From contig DAOOGN010000001.1 of the NCBI GenBank assembly GCA_035415725.1, forward strand, positions 62,001-126,000: 64,000 nucleotides of DNA, given 5' to 3'. This document shows, one piece after another, positions 14,669 through 23,334 of the stretch; position 1 is the stretch's first letter, and every line of letters starts with the position of its first letter. A program made the translations under genes and the position numbers. The notes beneath the pieces were generated by a model, which had not been told where the DNA came from, did not search any database, and worked only from the letters and a program-made list of their open reading frames with translations. The DNA is from DSWT01 sp035415725. GTDB taxonomy: Bacteria > Chloroflexota > Anaerolineae > B4-G1 > SLSP01.

Positions 14669-17070
14669 TCGCAGACAAGGATGCCTCCCGTGGACGACGA
14701 TCCATTCCCACGACGGGGATGCGCGGCGGACTGGGGCGAACGTTGCTGACGGCTTTCCTTATTTTAACCATTCTCCCTTTAGCTTTGATCGGCGGATACG
14801 CCGCCCAAAATAACCGCCAGAACCTTCAGGAAGAGGTTGCAAGCAAGTTGCAGGCGGTAGCTACCTTAAAAGGCGAAGAATTACAACAGTGGTTGGTGCC
14901 TATTCGTCAGCTCCTCCAGGCTCCCGTCTTTGGGGAGGTGGATGTTTCTGTCGGCGAACGCGAGGCATGGTGGGAGGATGTGCGGCGGCAGGAACCGGAC
15001 TTGATGGGTGTAACACTCATCGACTCGAATGGACGTGAGCTGTGGACGCTGGGGACTTGTCCCAGCGCCGCCCTGATCGCCAGCTTGCCCGGCTTTGCGC
15101 CAGAGCCGTCTGTCGCCTCGAGCGTGGCCGGGCGGACTGTACATTTTCCTGCGGGGCAGTTTGTTCTGTCGAGTGCCGATTCCACCCCATGTCTGTTGGC
15201 CTATGCAGCCGGCCGGCGCATTGCAGGCTTTTGTCTACGTGAGGCCGCGTTAGCCCCGATCATCCAACATGATGTTTTGCTGGACAAAACTTTGATCGGC
15301 GAGACGGGGAAAGTTTATCTGGTTTCCCAATCGCGGATCTGGCCGGGCGGCGTAGAGACCCCTATCGTCAAAATCGCCGGGACGTCGCCAACACGGTCGG
15401 TGAGTGGAGTGTATGTGAATCACCTGAACATCCCTGTCATCGGCGCCTATTACCCTGTGGACGATGTGGGCATTGGCGTTTTGGTGGAACAAGCGCAGTC
15501 CGAAACCCTGGAATCGACGGACCGCATTGCAGCTACCTTGATTGCGCTTGCCCTGGCCGTTGCGCTGGTGACGACGATTATTGCGGCGATGGTAATCCGT
15601 CAGATTACCCGTCCCGTCATCCGTTTGACAGAGTCCGCCGTAGCGATGGCGGAAGGTGACCTGGCGCAGCATCTCGAAGTGACATCGCGCGATGAAATTG
15701 GTATTCTGACGTATGTTTTCAATGAGATGGCCGCCGAGCTGAAATCGCTCTATGCGGATCTGGAGGCCAAGGTTGTCGAGCGGACGCAACGGTTGCAGGA
15801 GGCGAACTATCAGATCCAGCGCCGCGCTTTGCACCTACAGGCCAGTCAGGAAGTCGGTCAGGCCATTACTTCTGTACGCGACCCGACTTTATTGCTTAAT
15901 CAGGTTGCGGATTTGATCCGGGATTGTTTTGTGTATGCTTCGGTGGCGATTTATATGGTGGAACCGGGTGGCGGAGAAATACGTTTGCGCGCTCATAGTC
16001 CGGCTACTCACAGTGAGACCGTGGTGGATATTGTCGATCAGGGTGCGTGGCCCGAGCGTGTGTATGCCGGCGACGGATCGATTATAGAGCGGGCGGCGCG
16101 CAAGTGCGTCACGCAAGTCGATCATCAGTCGACGGACGAGGCCATGGAGTGGTATCGACGTACCCTAAGTCGGGTGGCGCTTCCCCTGCGGATGGAGGAG
16201 CGCGTGTTAGGAGTGCTGGCCGTGTTGAGCACCGAACACGAAGGCATCCAAGAGGACGAACTGGAAATCCTGGAATTGCTCGCCGGGCAGGTAACGATTG
16301 CTCTAGAGAACGCCAGAGCCTATGAGCGGGAGCGTCTGGCGGCGCAACGTCTGGAAGAGGCGGAGGCCTTCAAAGGACGCTTCCTGGCGAATATGTCTCA
16401 CGAATTGCGCGAACCTCTGAATACTGTCATCGGTTTTTCGCGTTTGATGATCAAAGGCATTGATGGACCGCTGACTCCCCAGCAAGCTCAAGACATCCAG
16501 CGCATATACGATGACGGGCAACGCCTCTTGTTCTTGATCAACGATATCCTGGCGATTTCACAAATTCAGGCCGGCATGTTGGAGCTAAAACTCCAGCCGG
16601 TTCAGCTAAAAGATCTGGTCGATGCCATTATGCCCACAGCCAGCGCGTTAGTGCGGGGTAAAGACATCGAACTCACCCACGAAATTCCCGCGGATCTGCC
16701 TACCCTGCACGCCGATCCGGCGCGCCTGCGACAGGTTTTGGTTCATCTTTTCAACAACGCGGCAAAATTCACCGCGCATGGGCGGATCGCGCTCAAAGCG
16801 TGGTGCAACGAAGACCAGGTTTATGTGAGTGTCAGTGACACCGGTGTGGGTATCCCCCCGGAGGATCTCGAACGGCTGTTTGTCCGCTTCGAGAAGGGGG
16901 CCGATAAAGAGGGACGTTGGCAGGCCGGTATTGGCCTGGGATTGGCGTTGAGCAAGGAATTCGTCGAAATGCATGGGGGGCATATCTGGGTCAACAGTGA
17001 GGTTAACAAAGGCAGCACCTTCACTTTCTCTTTGCCCTGCTATGTGGGAGATGATGAGGGGAGGAAATGA
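14653..17070 (+). CDS. Hybrid-free sensor histidine kinase: Cache-HAMP-GAF-HisKA-HATPase
   Basis: The only complete kinase in the window (805 aa). TM1 (about 28-50) and TM2 (about 292-314) bracket an extracytoplasmic Cache-type sensor. HAMP (315-370, with DEIGILTYVFNEM) and GAF (about 400-560) follow. The dimerisation/phosphoacceptor helix holds H583 in FLANMSHELREPLN. HATPase_c has an N-box (LFNNAAKF), D729 in DTGVGIP and GIGLGLALSKEF. The usual Thr of SHELRTPL is Glu here; in HisKA kinases that position supports phosphatase activity, so this one may be mainly a kinase. The ATG at 14653 sits very close behind GAGGAGG, and an in-frame ATG at 14719 is an alternative. It is likely to phosphorylate the two receivers just upstream. 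Confidence 0.93.
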   Translation: MGTGIVADKDASRGRRSIPTTGMRGGLGRTLLTAFLILTILPLALIGGYAAQNNRQNLQEEVASKLQAVATLKGEELQQWLVPIRQLLQAPVFGEVDVSVGEREAWWEDVRRQEPDLMGVTLIDSNGRELWTLGTCPSAALIASLPGFAPEPSVASSVAGRTVHFPAGQFVLSSADSTPCLLAYAAGRRIAGFCLREAALAPIIQHDVLLDKTLIGETGKVYLVSQSRIWPGGVETPIVKIAGTSPTRSVSGVYVNHLNIPVIGAYYPVDDVGIGVLVEQAQSETLESTDRIAATLIALALAVALVTTIIAAMVIRQITRPVIRLTESAVAMAEGDLAQHLEVTSRDEIGILTYVFNEMAAELKSLYADLEAKVVERTQRLQEANYQIQRRALHLQASQEVGQAITSVRDPTLLLNQVADLIRDCFVYASVAIYMVEPGGGEIRLRAHSPATHSETVVDIVDQGAWPERVYAGDGSIIERAARKCVTQVDHQSTDEAMEWYRRTLSRVALPLRMEERVLGVLAVLSTEHEGIQEDELEILELLAGQVTIALENARAYERERLAAQRLEEAEAFKGRFLANMSHELREPLNTVIGFSRLMIKGIDGPLTPQQAQDIQRIYDDGQRLLFLINDILAISQIQAGMLELKLQPVQLKDLVDAIMPTASALVRGKDIELTHEIPADLPTLHADPARLRQVLVHLFNNAAKFTAHGRIALKAWCNEDQVYVSVSDTGVGIPPEDLERLFVRFEKGADKEGRWQAGIGLGLALSKEFVEMHGGHIWVNSEVNKGSTFTFSLPCYVGDDEGRK

Positions 17071-18959
17071 TGAACCGGGATGACATTTCTACCCAGGAAA
17101 CCTCTGACATCCTGACGCAGATGGTACCCTGGCGGCAAGCGTTATTTGAACGCGTCTTGCGCGTGTTGGCTATCATCGCTTTGCCTATGTTGTTGGTCGG
17201 TGGGTACTATGTCTTTGCCAGCGGAGAAATGGTGTATCTGGCTCTGGTGGGACTCATTTACACGGCTATCGTGGTGGGAGCCTACGTGCCGCGCATTCCT
17301 TATGTCTGGCGTGTATGGGCGTTGCTGGGCGCGCTCGTGGTATTGGGCGTCAGTGATCTATGGTCTTACGGTTGGGGTGAGGATGGCCGAATTTATCTGC
17401 TGACCGCCACGTTGATTGCAACTCTTTTCCTGGGGGGACGTCATGGCACCCTGATGTTGATTGTGTCCTATGTGCTTCTGGCATTGTATGGGGTGCTGGT
17501 CAGCTTAGGTGTGATCGCATCACCGCCACCGGGAACCGTTTATACGCCGCTGACATTAGCCAGTGGGTTGGTTGTCTTTATGACGTGTACGACGGCGTTA
17601 TTTATTTCTTTCAACAATCTGCTGCCGCGTATTTTCGTCAGTTTGCAGCAGAGCACCCAGCTCTCCGCCGATTTGGAATCCCGGCAGCAGGACCTGGCCG
17701 AGCGGATGCGCCTTTTGCAGGATTCGAACCTGAGTTTGCAGCGGCGCGCGCTGTATTTGGATGCAACGGCGCAGGTGTTGCAGGACCTCATGACAATTTT
17801 CGATGTCGAAGCATTGCTGGAGCGGGCTGTGCAGTCGATCAGCCATCATTTCGACGTGGCCTATGCGGCCATCTTTTTGCCGGACGAAACTGGTACGTGG
17901 CTCGTCTTGCGCGCAGCTTCTTCGAGCGCCGGGCGTAAGCTGGTGGACCAGGGGTATCGTCTTGACCGCAGTGACCAGAGCGTGATCGTTCGGGTAGCAG
18001 AAACACAGCGACCGCACATTGTTTTGACGACCAGCTCGGCAGCGATGGATGCAGCGCATTTTACCACCAATCCCGACTCATCAACGGTGCGTTCGGCGGT
18101 AGTCCTGCCGTTGGTTTTGTCCGGCGAATTATTAGGCGTATTGGACATGCAATCGACCGAGAGCGAGTTCGACCAGGACGATGTGCGCACCTTACAAGGC
18201 CTGGCCTGGCAGTTGGCGTTGGCGCTTGACAATGCGCGACGCCTGAATGCGGAAGTCTCTATCTTGGGAACCGCCAACCCCTTCTACCGTTTGGCCGGGC
18301 GCCTGGGGACGGCGCAAACTGAAACAGATGTCTATGCCGCGGTCCTGGAAATCGCTCAGGGCTTTAACCCCGGCCAGACCTACGTCGTGCGCGCGGCTCA
18401 CGAAACGGCCTCCTCGTATGTCGTGGCCGATTGGCGTGGCGAGCGGGTCAACATCCAGCACGTCAGTGGGGATGCCGGAAACTTCGGCGCGGCGTTGGAG
18501 ATTGGCGCGGCTTTGCCGTCTCCATTACTGATTGCCGATGTAACGGCTGCGCCGGCTCTTCCCCTCCCCGGTTTCCATGATTTTTGCGCCGGCCTGTTGG
18601 AGAATGCCGAGAATCGTGGCCTTGCCCTGGTCCCGCTGCGGACGGAAGATGGATTTTTCGCCCTATTGATGGTTTCCTATAACGTCGTCCATCATTTTAC
18701 ACCCCTGGAGACACAGCTTTATCGTCTGATGGGGGAATTGGCGGGTGTGACTCTGGAAAGAATCGCCGTCATTCATGAGACTCAGGTACAGTTAGAGCGG
18801 GAGCGTTGGTTGCGTGAATTCGGCGAGCGCGTGGTCCGCATCCCCGATCTGGAAATGATGATGGCGCAGGCGGCGCAATCCCTTCGGGATGTCGTTCAGG
18901 CGGATGGCGTGGTCGCCTCCATTGCTTTGCCGGAGTCTCCCTCAAGAGAGGAATCCTAA
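17067..18959 (+). CDS. Membrane GAF-GAF sensor protein without output domain (630 aa)
   Basis: The start overlaps the kinase stop (ATGA), so translation is coupled. About six TM helices occupy residues 33-200, including a GRIYLLTATLIATLFLGGR segment shared with 18991 and 47194. A coiled coil (205-228) precedes a GAF domain (about 230-390) and a second, divergent GAF (400-565). The C-terminus is a coil followed by the first helices and strand of a GAF only (about 580-630, with ERVVRIPDLEMMMAQAAQ). No HisKA, GGDEF, cyclase, phosphatase or DNA-binding domain is present. It is probably a membrane-bound accessory sensor of the adjacent kinase (inference). Ligand unknown. Confidence 0.8.
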   Translation: MMNRDDISTQETSDILTQMVPWRQALFERVLRVLAIIALPMLLVGGYYVFASGEMVYLALVGLIYTAIVVGAYVPRIPYVWRVWALLGALVVLGVSDLWSYGWGEDGRIYLLTATLIATLFLGGRHGTLMLIVSYVLLALYGVLVSLGVIASPPPGTVYTPLTLASGLVVFMTCTTALFISFNNLLPRIFVSLQQSTQLSADLESRQQDLAERMRLLQDSNLSLQRRALYLDATAQVLQDLMTIFDVEALLERAVQSISHHFDVAYAAIFLPDETGTWLVLRAASSSAGRKLVDQGYRLDRSDQSVIVRVAETQRPHIVLTTSSAAMDAAHFTTNPDSSTVRSAVVLPLVLSGELLGVLDMQSTESEFDQDDVRTLQGLAWQLALALDNARRLNAEVSILGTANPFYRLAGRLGTAQTETDVYAAVLEIAQGFNPGQTYVVRAAHETASSYVVADWRGERVNIQHVSGDAGNFGAALEIGAALPSPLLIADVTAAPALPLPGFHDFCAGLLENAENRGLALVPLRTEDGFFALLMVSYNVVHHFTPLETQLYRLMGELAGVTLERIAVIHETQVQLERERWLREFGERVVRIPDLEMMMAQAAQSLRDVVQADGVVASIALPESPSREES

Positions 18960-18990
18960 AAATCTATCACAGTGATGGGTGGGTTGAGCG

Positions 18991-20718
18991 ATGAGTGAAC
19001 AACGAGAGAGCGTTTTGCAGGCAGGCGCATCCTCTGAAGAAGTCCGACGTTGGCAACAAATACGGCTGCGGCGGGTGCTGAGGATTGTGTTCCTGGTGGT
19101 GATCCCGGCCTTGATATTCTTCTCCGCTTATGGGTGGAGAAACGATCAGGTTTGGCTCATTGCGTTCTGTGGGGTGAGTTTTGTGCTGGCCGGCATAATG
19201 CAGTTTTGGAAAAAGGCTCCCTACGTTTTGCAGGCCGCCACACTTGTGCTCATGCTCTATTTGTTGGCGGTACTCTCTGTGTATCTGGGAGGACTGAACG
19301 GCAGTGGACAGGTCTTTTTGCTGGCGGCTATCTTCGTAGCGGCGATATTTTTAGGAAGACGGACTGCGGCTGTGAGTGTGGGTGTGGCCGTCATCACCAT
19401 GGGCGTTGCCGGCTGGCTTTTTTCGACGGGACGGCTGGCGGTGCCGGGAGAAATGCCCTTGACGACGACCAACCCCCTTGCCTGGGCCACGTACACTTTG
19501 CTCCTGTTGCTGGTCGGCGTCTTGTTTGTCTTGGTGCCGACCTCCATGCTGAGGCATTGGACAGAGACGCTGAACCAGAGCCGTGACAGGGGGCGCGAGC
19601 TTGCACTGGACCGCGAGCAAGCGCAGCTAGAGGCGCAACGCCAACGCGATCACGTGGAGCAGTGGAAGTGGGCGGCGACGTTGGGATATGGGCTGACCTC
19701 GATGCGCCAGCGGGAGGACCTGGTGTGGCGGGTGGTGCGAGAAATTGCCCAAACTTTCGACGTGCACCAGGTGACGTTATATCTCTTGGAACGCTCTGGC
19801 ACTGTCCTGATCCCGGCAGCAACGGCCGGTGATCGGGGTGAAGCCTTGCCTCCCGACGGCGGAGACATTTTGATCACCATGCGAGTGACACCGGCGCGTG
19901 CGGCCCAAATCGGTCGGGAGCAGATGGCGCTTTTGCTCCCCGGCGAATTGCCAAGTTTCCCTGAAAGTCGTGTCGAAATCAGCCTGCCATTAAGCGTGCG
20001 CGGCGAAGTACTCGGCGTACTGGACATTCACAGTCTGCACTCGACCTTCTCTGAAGAGGAATTACAGATCTTCCGCCTTGTTGCCAACCAGGTGGCGGCC
20101 TCCCTGGACGTCCTGCGCTCACTTGAAGAGGCGCAGACCCGCTTGCAAGAGACCCAGATGTTGTACACGCATCATGCGTTGGCTTCTTGGAAAATGCTCC
20201 TTGAATCCAGAAATGTGCCATCCTTCACCGCCGGTAAGGTGCCGGAGGCGCAGGTGGCCGTTCTAGCGCAGGAGGCTTTGACGGCGCTGCAACCGCGTTC
20301 AGCATGGTTGGACGACGCCGGCATGTATCTGTTGATCGTTCCCTTGGTGATCGGCGGCGGCGCCGTGGGGTATCTGGCTTTCACCCGCGCGGCTGAAAAA
20401 GGCGCTTGGGACGTGAATGACCGCGAACTCATGACCATGGCTGCCGAGCGTTTGGCCGTCGCCCTCGATAACACCCGCATGCTCATGGATGCACGGCAAC
20501 AGCTTCTTTACAACGAGCGGCTGGGGCAGCTCGGCGACCTGATATGGCAAGCGCCGAACCCGGAAGCCATTATGGAACAGAGTGTGCGTGAACTGGGACG
20601 TTTCTTTGAAGCCAGCGAGGTCCAACTGTATTTGACGGCGGCGCAAGGCGCAGTGCGCCCTCGACGTGGAACACAGCCTTTAACGTCCCGCCCTGAACAG
20701 GGAGAAGCCAATGGATAA
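18991..20718 (+). CDS. Membrane GAF sensor protein without output domain (575 aa)
   Basis: A paralogue of the preceding protein. About six TM helices (25-190, with GQVFLLAAIFVAAIFLGRR), a coil, one GAF (about 228-375) and an abbreviated GAF-like module (390-500, starting HHALASWKML) are followed by the short terminal stub (506-560, IWQAPNPEAIMEQSVRELG) and a Pro/Arg-rich tail. The GAF is poorly conserved at the usual WAVLRA and TRSE positions, so its ligand may differ from those of the other arrays. It lies 31 bp after the previous gene with only a weak G-rich ribosome site. No catalytic domain is present. Confidence 0.78.
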   Translation: MSEQRESVLQAGASSEEVRRWQQIRLRRVLRIVFLVVIPALIFFSAYGWRNDQVWLIAFCGVSFVLAGIMQFWKKAPYVLQAATLVLMLYLLAVLSVYLGGLNGSGQVFLLAAIFVAAIFLGRRTAAVSVGVAVITMGVAGWLFSTGRLAVPGEMPLTTTNPLAWATYTLLLLLVGVLFVLVPTSMLRHWTETLNQSRDRGRELALDREQAQLEAQRQRDHVEQWKWAATLGYGLTSMRQREDLVWRVVREIAQTFDVHQVTLYLLERSGTVLIPAATAGDRGEALPPDGGDILITMRVTPARAAQIGREQMALLLPGELPSFPESRVEISLPLSVRGEVLGVLDIHSLHSTFSEEELQIFRLVANQVAASLDVLRSLEEAQTRLQETQMLYTHHALASWKMLLESRNVPSFTAGKVPEAQVAVLAQEALTALQPRSAWLDDAGMYLLIVPLVIGGGAVGYLAFTRAAEKGAWDVNDRELMTMAAERLAVALDNTRMLMDARQQLLYNERLGQLGDLIWQAPNPEAIMEQSVRELGRFFEASEVQLYLTAAQGAVRPRRGTQPLTSRPEQGEANG

Positions 20719-20754
20719 AATGCGCAGCGTTATGCGTGTGGAGGGATGTCGTCG

Positions 20755-23319
20755 ATGAGCTTATCTCCTGGAAATCCAATGTTACAATTGCTGACCTGGG
20801 TAGCGGCCCTGGTGGAGGTGATTTTGTCCCTCTACATCCTGATCCTCGATGCGCGTCACACCACCAACCGTCATGTAAGCCTGCTATCTTTTCTCCTTTT
20901 CCTGAATAACGTGGCTATGGGGTCGCTGCTGGCGGCAGATAGCGCTGATCAGGCGCTTTTCCCGACGCAACTTTTTGCTGCCACAGTGCATGCGGTTGTT
21001 CCGGCGGCAACCGTTGCGGCGGTGGTGCTGTTACGACCGGCCTGGTTGCGGAATCGCTGGCGCTGGGTCTGGTGGCTGAATTACCTGGCGCTAGCCTTGC
21101 CGATAGTTGCCACGGCGTCGGATGTTATTTTTGGAACGCGGATTTGGTACTTCGGCTTCACGGCAAGCACGTATGCCGGCGGTTATTTGCCTTTGCGCGA
21201 CTATGTATCCCCGACATTGTATATGCCGGCCATTATTTTCTATGGCGCGGCGATAGGAGCGGCCCCTCTGATTCCGGTTTTCGGCGTACTGCGTGATAAA
21301 CAATCCACTACCGAACAACGCCGGATGGCGCGCGTGATCATGGGCGGCACCCTTGTGATTTGGATCATCCAGGGCGGTTTGCACTCATTGCTCGATCCCG
21401 CCTTGTCGACTGTCCTGGTGACTCTTGTGCTTGCCGGCACTTACGTTTACGTTTTCTTCCGTCAGATGGTGGTTGAGCGGCGCGTGCAGCGCGGGCGACT
21501 GCAAAACCGTCTGACTGCTCTGCTCTTATCCATCATGCTGCCTGTTTTGATCATCGGGGTTTTGTTAGTCAGTACCCAGGCGCGGTTGCTGCTCAGGCGC
21601 AGTGAAACAAAGCGCCTCGGCACAGTAGCGAGTTTGATCGTGGGCGCCGTCGATATCAAGGCCAACGTTTCGATACAAGACATGCAGCAATTGATTCGTC
21701 TGGCCGTGGCCGAGATCGGCGACACCGGCGTGGTTTACGTGATCGACAGCAACGACCGGATGGTTTTTCATTCGGAGTTGGATTTAAACCTGGTGAGTGC
21801 CGATGATCCCTTGCTCGACGTCAGCCATTTGCCGCCGGTGCTCGCCTTGCGTCAAGGGCGGGCGGACGAATTGATAATCTTCACGGATGACGCCGGCACA
21901 CGTTGGTGGGCCTATGCTACGGCACTGGGTCTTCTGGAGCGGAGCGTGATTGTGCAGCAACAGGAAGCCGCCATCACCCAGGATATGCACAGTGTCCTGA
22001 CATTCTCGTGGGTGGTGGTGGGGATAGGCAGTGCTGTGCTGCTCGTTTTGGGATTCTTGACGATCCGCTATTCCCTCTTGCCGATGGCGTCGTTGACCGC
22101 AACGGCGCAGGCTGTTGCGGGCGGCGATTTAACCCGCGTTGCCGCCATCGAGAGTGAAGATGAAATCGGCGCGTTGGCACAGGCTTTCAACCGTGTGACT
22201 GCCCAGCTCAATGATTTAATCGGCAGTCTCGAAGCGCGTGTTGCCGAGCGCACGCAGGAAGTCGAACGGCGCGCAGAATACCTTGCCATTACCGCCAATG
22301 TAAGCCAGGTGGTGGCTTCTATTTTGGATGTCGACACACTGCTGAAGCGTGTGGTGCACCTCATTGCAGAACGATTCGGTTTTTACCATACCGGCATCTT
22401 CTTGCTCGATGACACCCGTGAATGGGCCGTCTTGCGCGCCGTCTCCTCAGAAGGTGGCGAGCGTATGTTGGCGCGTGGACATCGGCTGCGGGTGGGAGAA
22501 CAAGGCATCGTTGGCTATGTCGCCGGTTCGGCGCGGGCACGCATTGCCCTCGACGTTGATGAGGATGCCGTGTGGGTGCAAAACCCCGACTTGCCGGCCA
22601 CGCGGTCGGAAATGGCTTTACCCTTGAGTGTGGGGCAAGAGGTGATCGGTGTGTTGGACGTACAGAGCCAGGAGCCCGAGGCTTTTGGCGCCGAGGACAT
22701 CACCACCCTGCGCATTTTGGCCGACCAGGTCGCGGTGGCGATCCGCAACGCCGAGTTGTTCGAAGAGAGCCAACGGACGTTGCAGGAGTTGCAGAAATCA
22801 TACGGCGAGGAAGTGCGCGAGGGATGGGCGCAGCGCCCTTCGCCGGTCGTCGGATACCGCTATACGCCGTCGGCCGTCGCGCCGCTGACCTCGAATGCCG
22901 CCTTACCGCTTCTGGAGACGCCCGCGCCTTACGTAGCGGTCGATAACACCTTAATCGTTCCCCTGCAAGTGACCGGCGGACAGGCCTTTGGCACGTTGCG
23001 CATGCGCCGCGATGTGGCGCAACCGTGGGTCAGCCAGGACATTGCCTTCGTGGAACGCGCCACGCAGGAAATTGCCCAGGCGTTGGAAGTGGCGCGTCTG
23101 CTCGAAGAGAGTCGTCGCCATGCGGCTCGTGAAACGCAGGTCAACGAGATTGCCAGTCGTTTCTCGCGTGCTCTGGACGTTGACGTGGTGTTGCAGACGG
23201 CGGTGCGCGAGCTGGGGCGCTTAGCGGGCGTTGCCGAAGTTGCCGTGCAGCTTGATTTCCCCGAATCGATTTCGGATTTAGGCGCGGGTGCGGCGACGCG
23301 AACCCATCGTCAGGCATAA
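20755..23319 (+). CDS. 7TM-Cache-HAMP-GAF sensor protein (854 aa)
   Basis: Seven TM helices (about 5-215) resemble the HisKA_7TM-type N-terminal region. A further TM (245-270), a single Cache-like extracytoplasmic sensor (275-410, with GDTGVVYVIDSNDRMVFH), another TM and HAMP (about 442-500, EDEIGALAQAFNRV) follow. The full GAF (511-670) has WAVLRAVSSEGG, GIVGYV and TRSEMALPL. The C-terminal pair is an abbreviated GAF (685-780) plus stub (790-835, with SRALDVDVVLQTAVRELG). The start at 20755 is preferred over the in-frame ATG at 20746 because GGAGGG would touch the latter but lies 8 bases from 20755. A close paralogue is at 34035-36986. Confidence 0.82.
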   Translation: MSLSPGNPMLQLLTWVAALVEVILSLYILILDARHTTNRHVSLLSFLLFLNNVAMGSLLAADSADQALFPTQLFAATVHAVVPAATVAAVVLLRPAWLRNRWRWVWWLNYLALALPIVATASDVIFGTRIWYFGFTASTYAGGYLPLRDYVSPTLYMPAIIFYGAAIGAAPLIPVFGVLRDKQSTTEQRRMARVIMGGTLVIWIIQGGLHSLLDPALSTVLVTLVLAGTYVYVFFRQMVVERRVQRGRLQNRLTALLLSIMLPVLIIGVLLVSTQARLLLRRSETKRLGTVASLIVGAVDIKANVSIQDMQQLIRLAVAEIGDTGVVYVIDSNDRMVFHSELDLNLVSADDPLLDVSHLPPVLALRQGRADELIIFTDDAGTRWWAYATALGLLERSVIVQQQEAAITQDMHSVLTFSWVVVGIGSAVLLVLGFLTIRYSLLPMASLTATAQAVAGGDLTRVAAIESEDEIGALAQAFNRVTAQLNDLIGSLEARVAERTQEVERRAEYLAITANVSQVVASILDVDTLLKRVVHLIAERFGFYHTGIFLLDDTREWAVLRAVSSEGGERMLARGHRLRVGEQGIVGYVAGSARARIALDVDEDAVWVQNPDLPATRSEMALPLSVGQEVIGVLDVQSQEPEAFGAEDITTLRILADQVAVAIRNAELFEESQRTLQELQKSYGEEVREGWAQRPSPVVGYRYTPSAVAPLTSNAALPLLETPAPYVAVDNTLIVPLQVTGGQAFGTLRMRRDVAQPWVSQDIAFVERATQEIAQALEVARLLEESRRHAARETQVNEIASRFSRALDVDVVLQTAVRELGRLAGVAEVAVQLDFPESISDLGAGAATRTHRQA

Positions 23320-23334
23320 GGGGGAGACATCATC

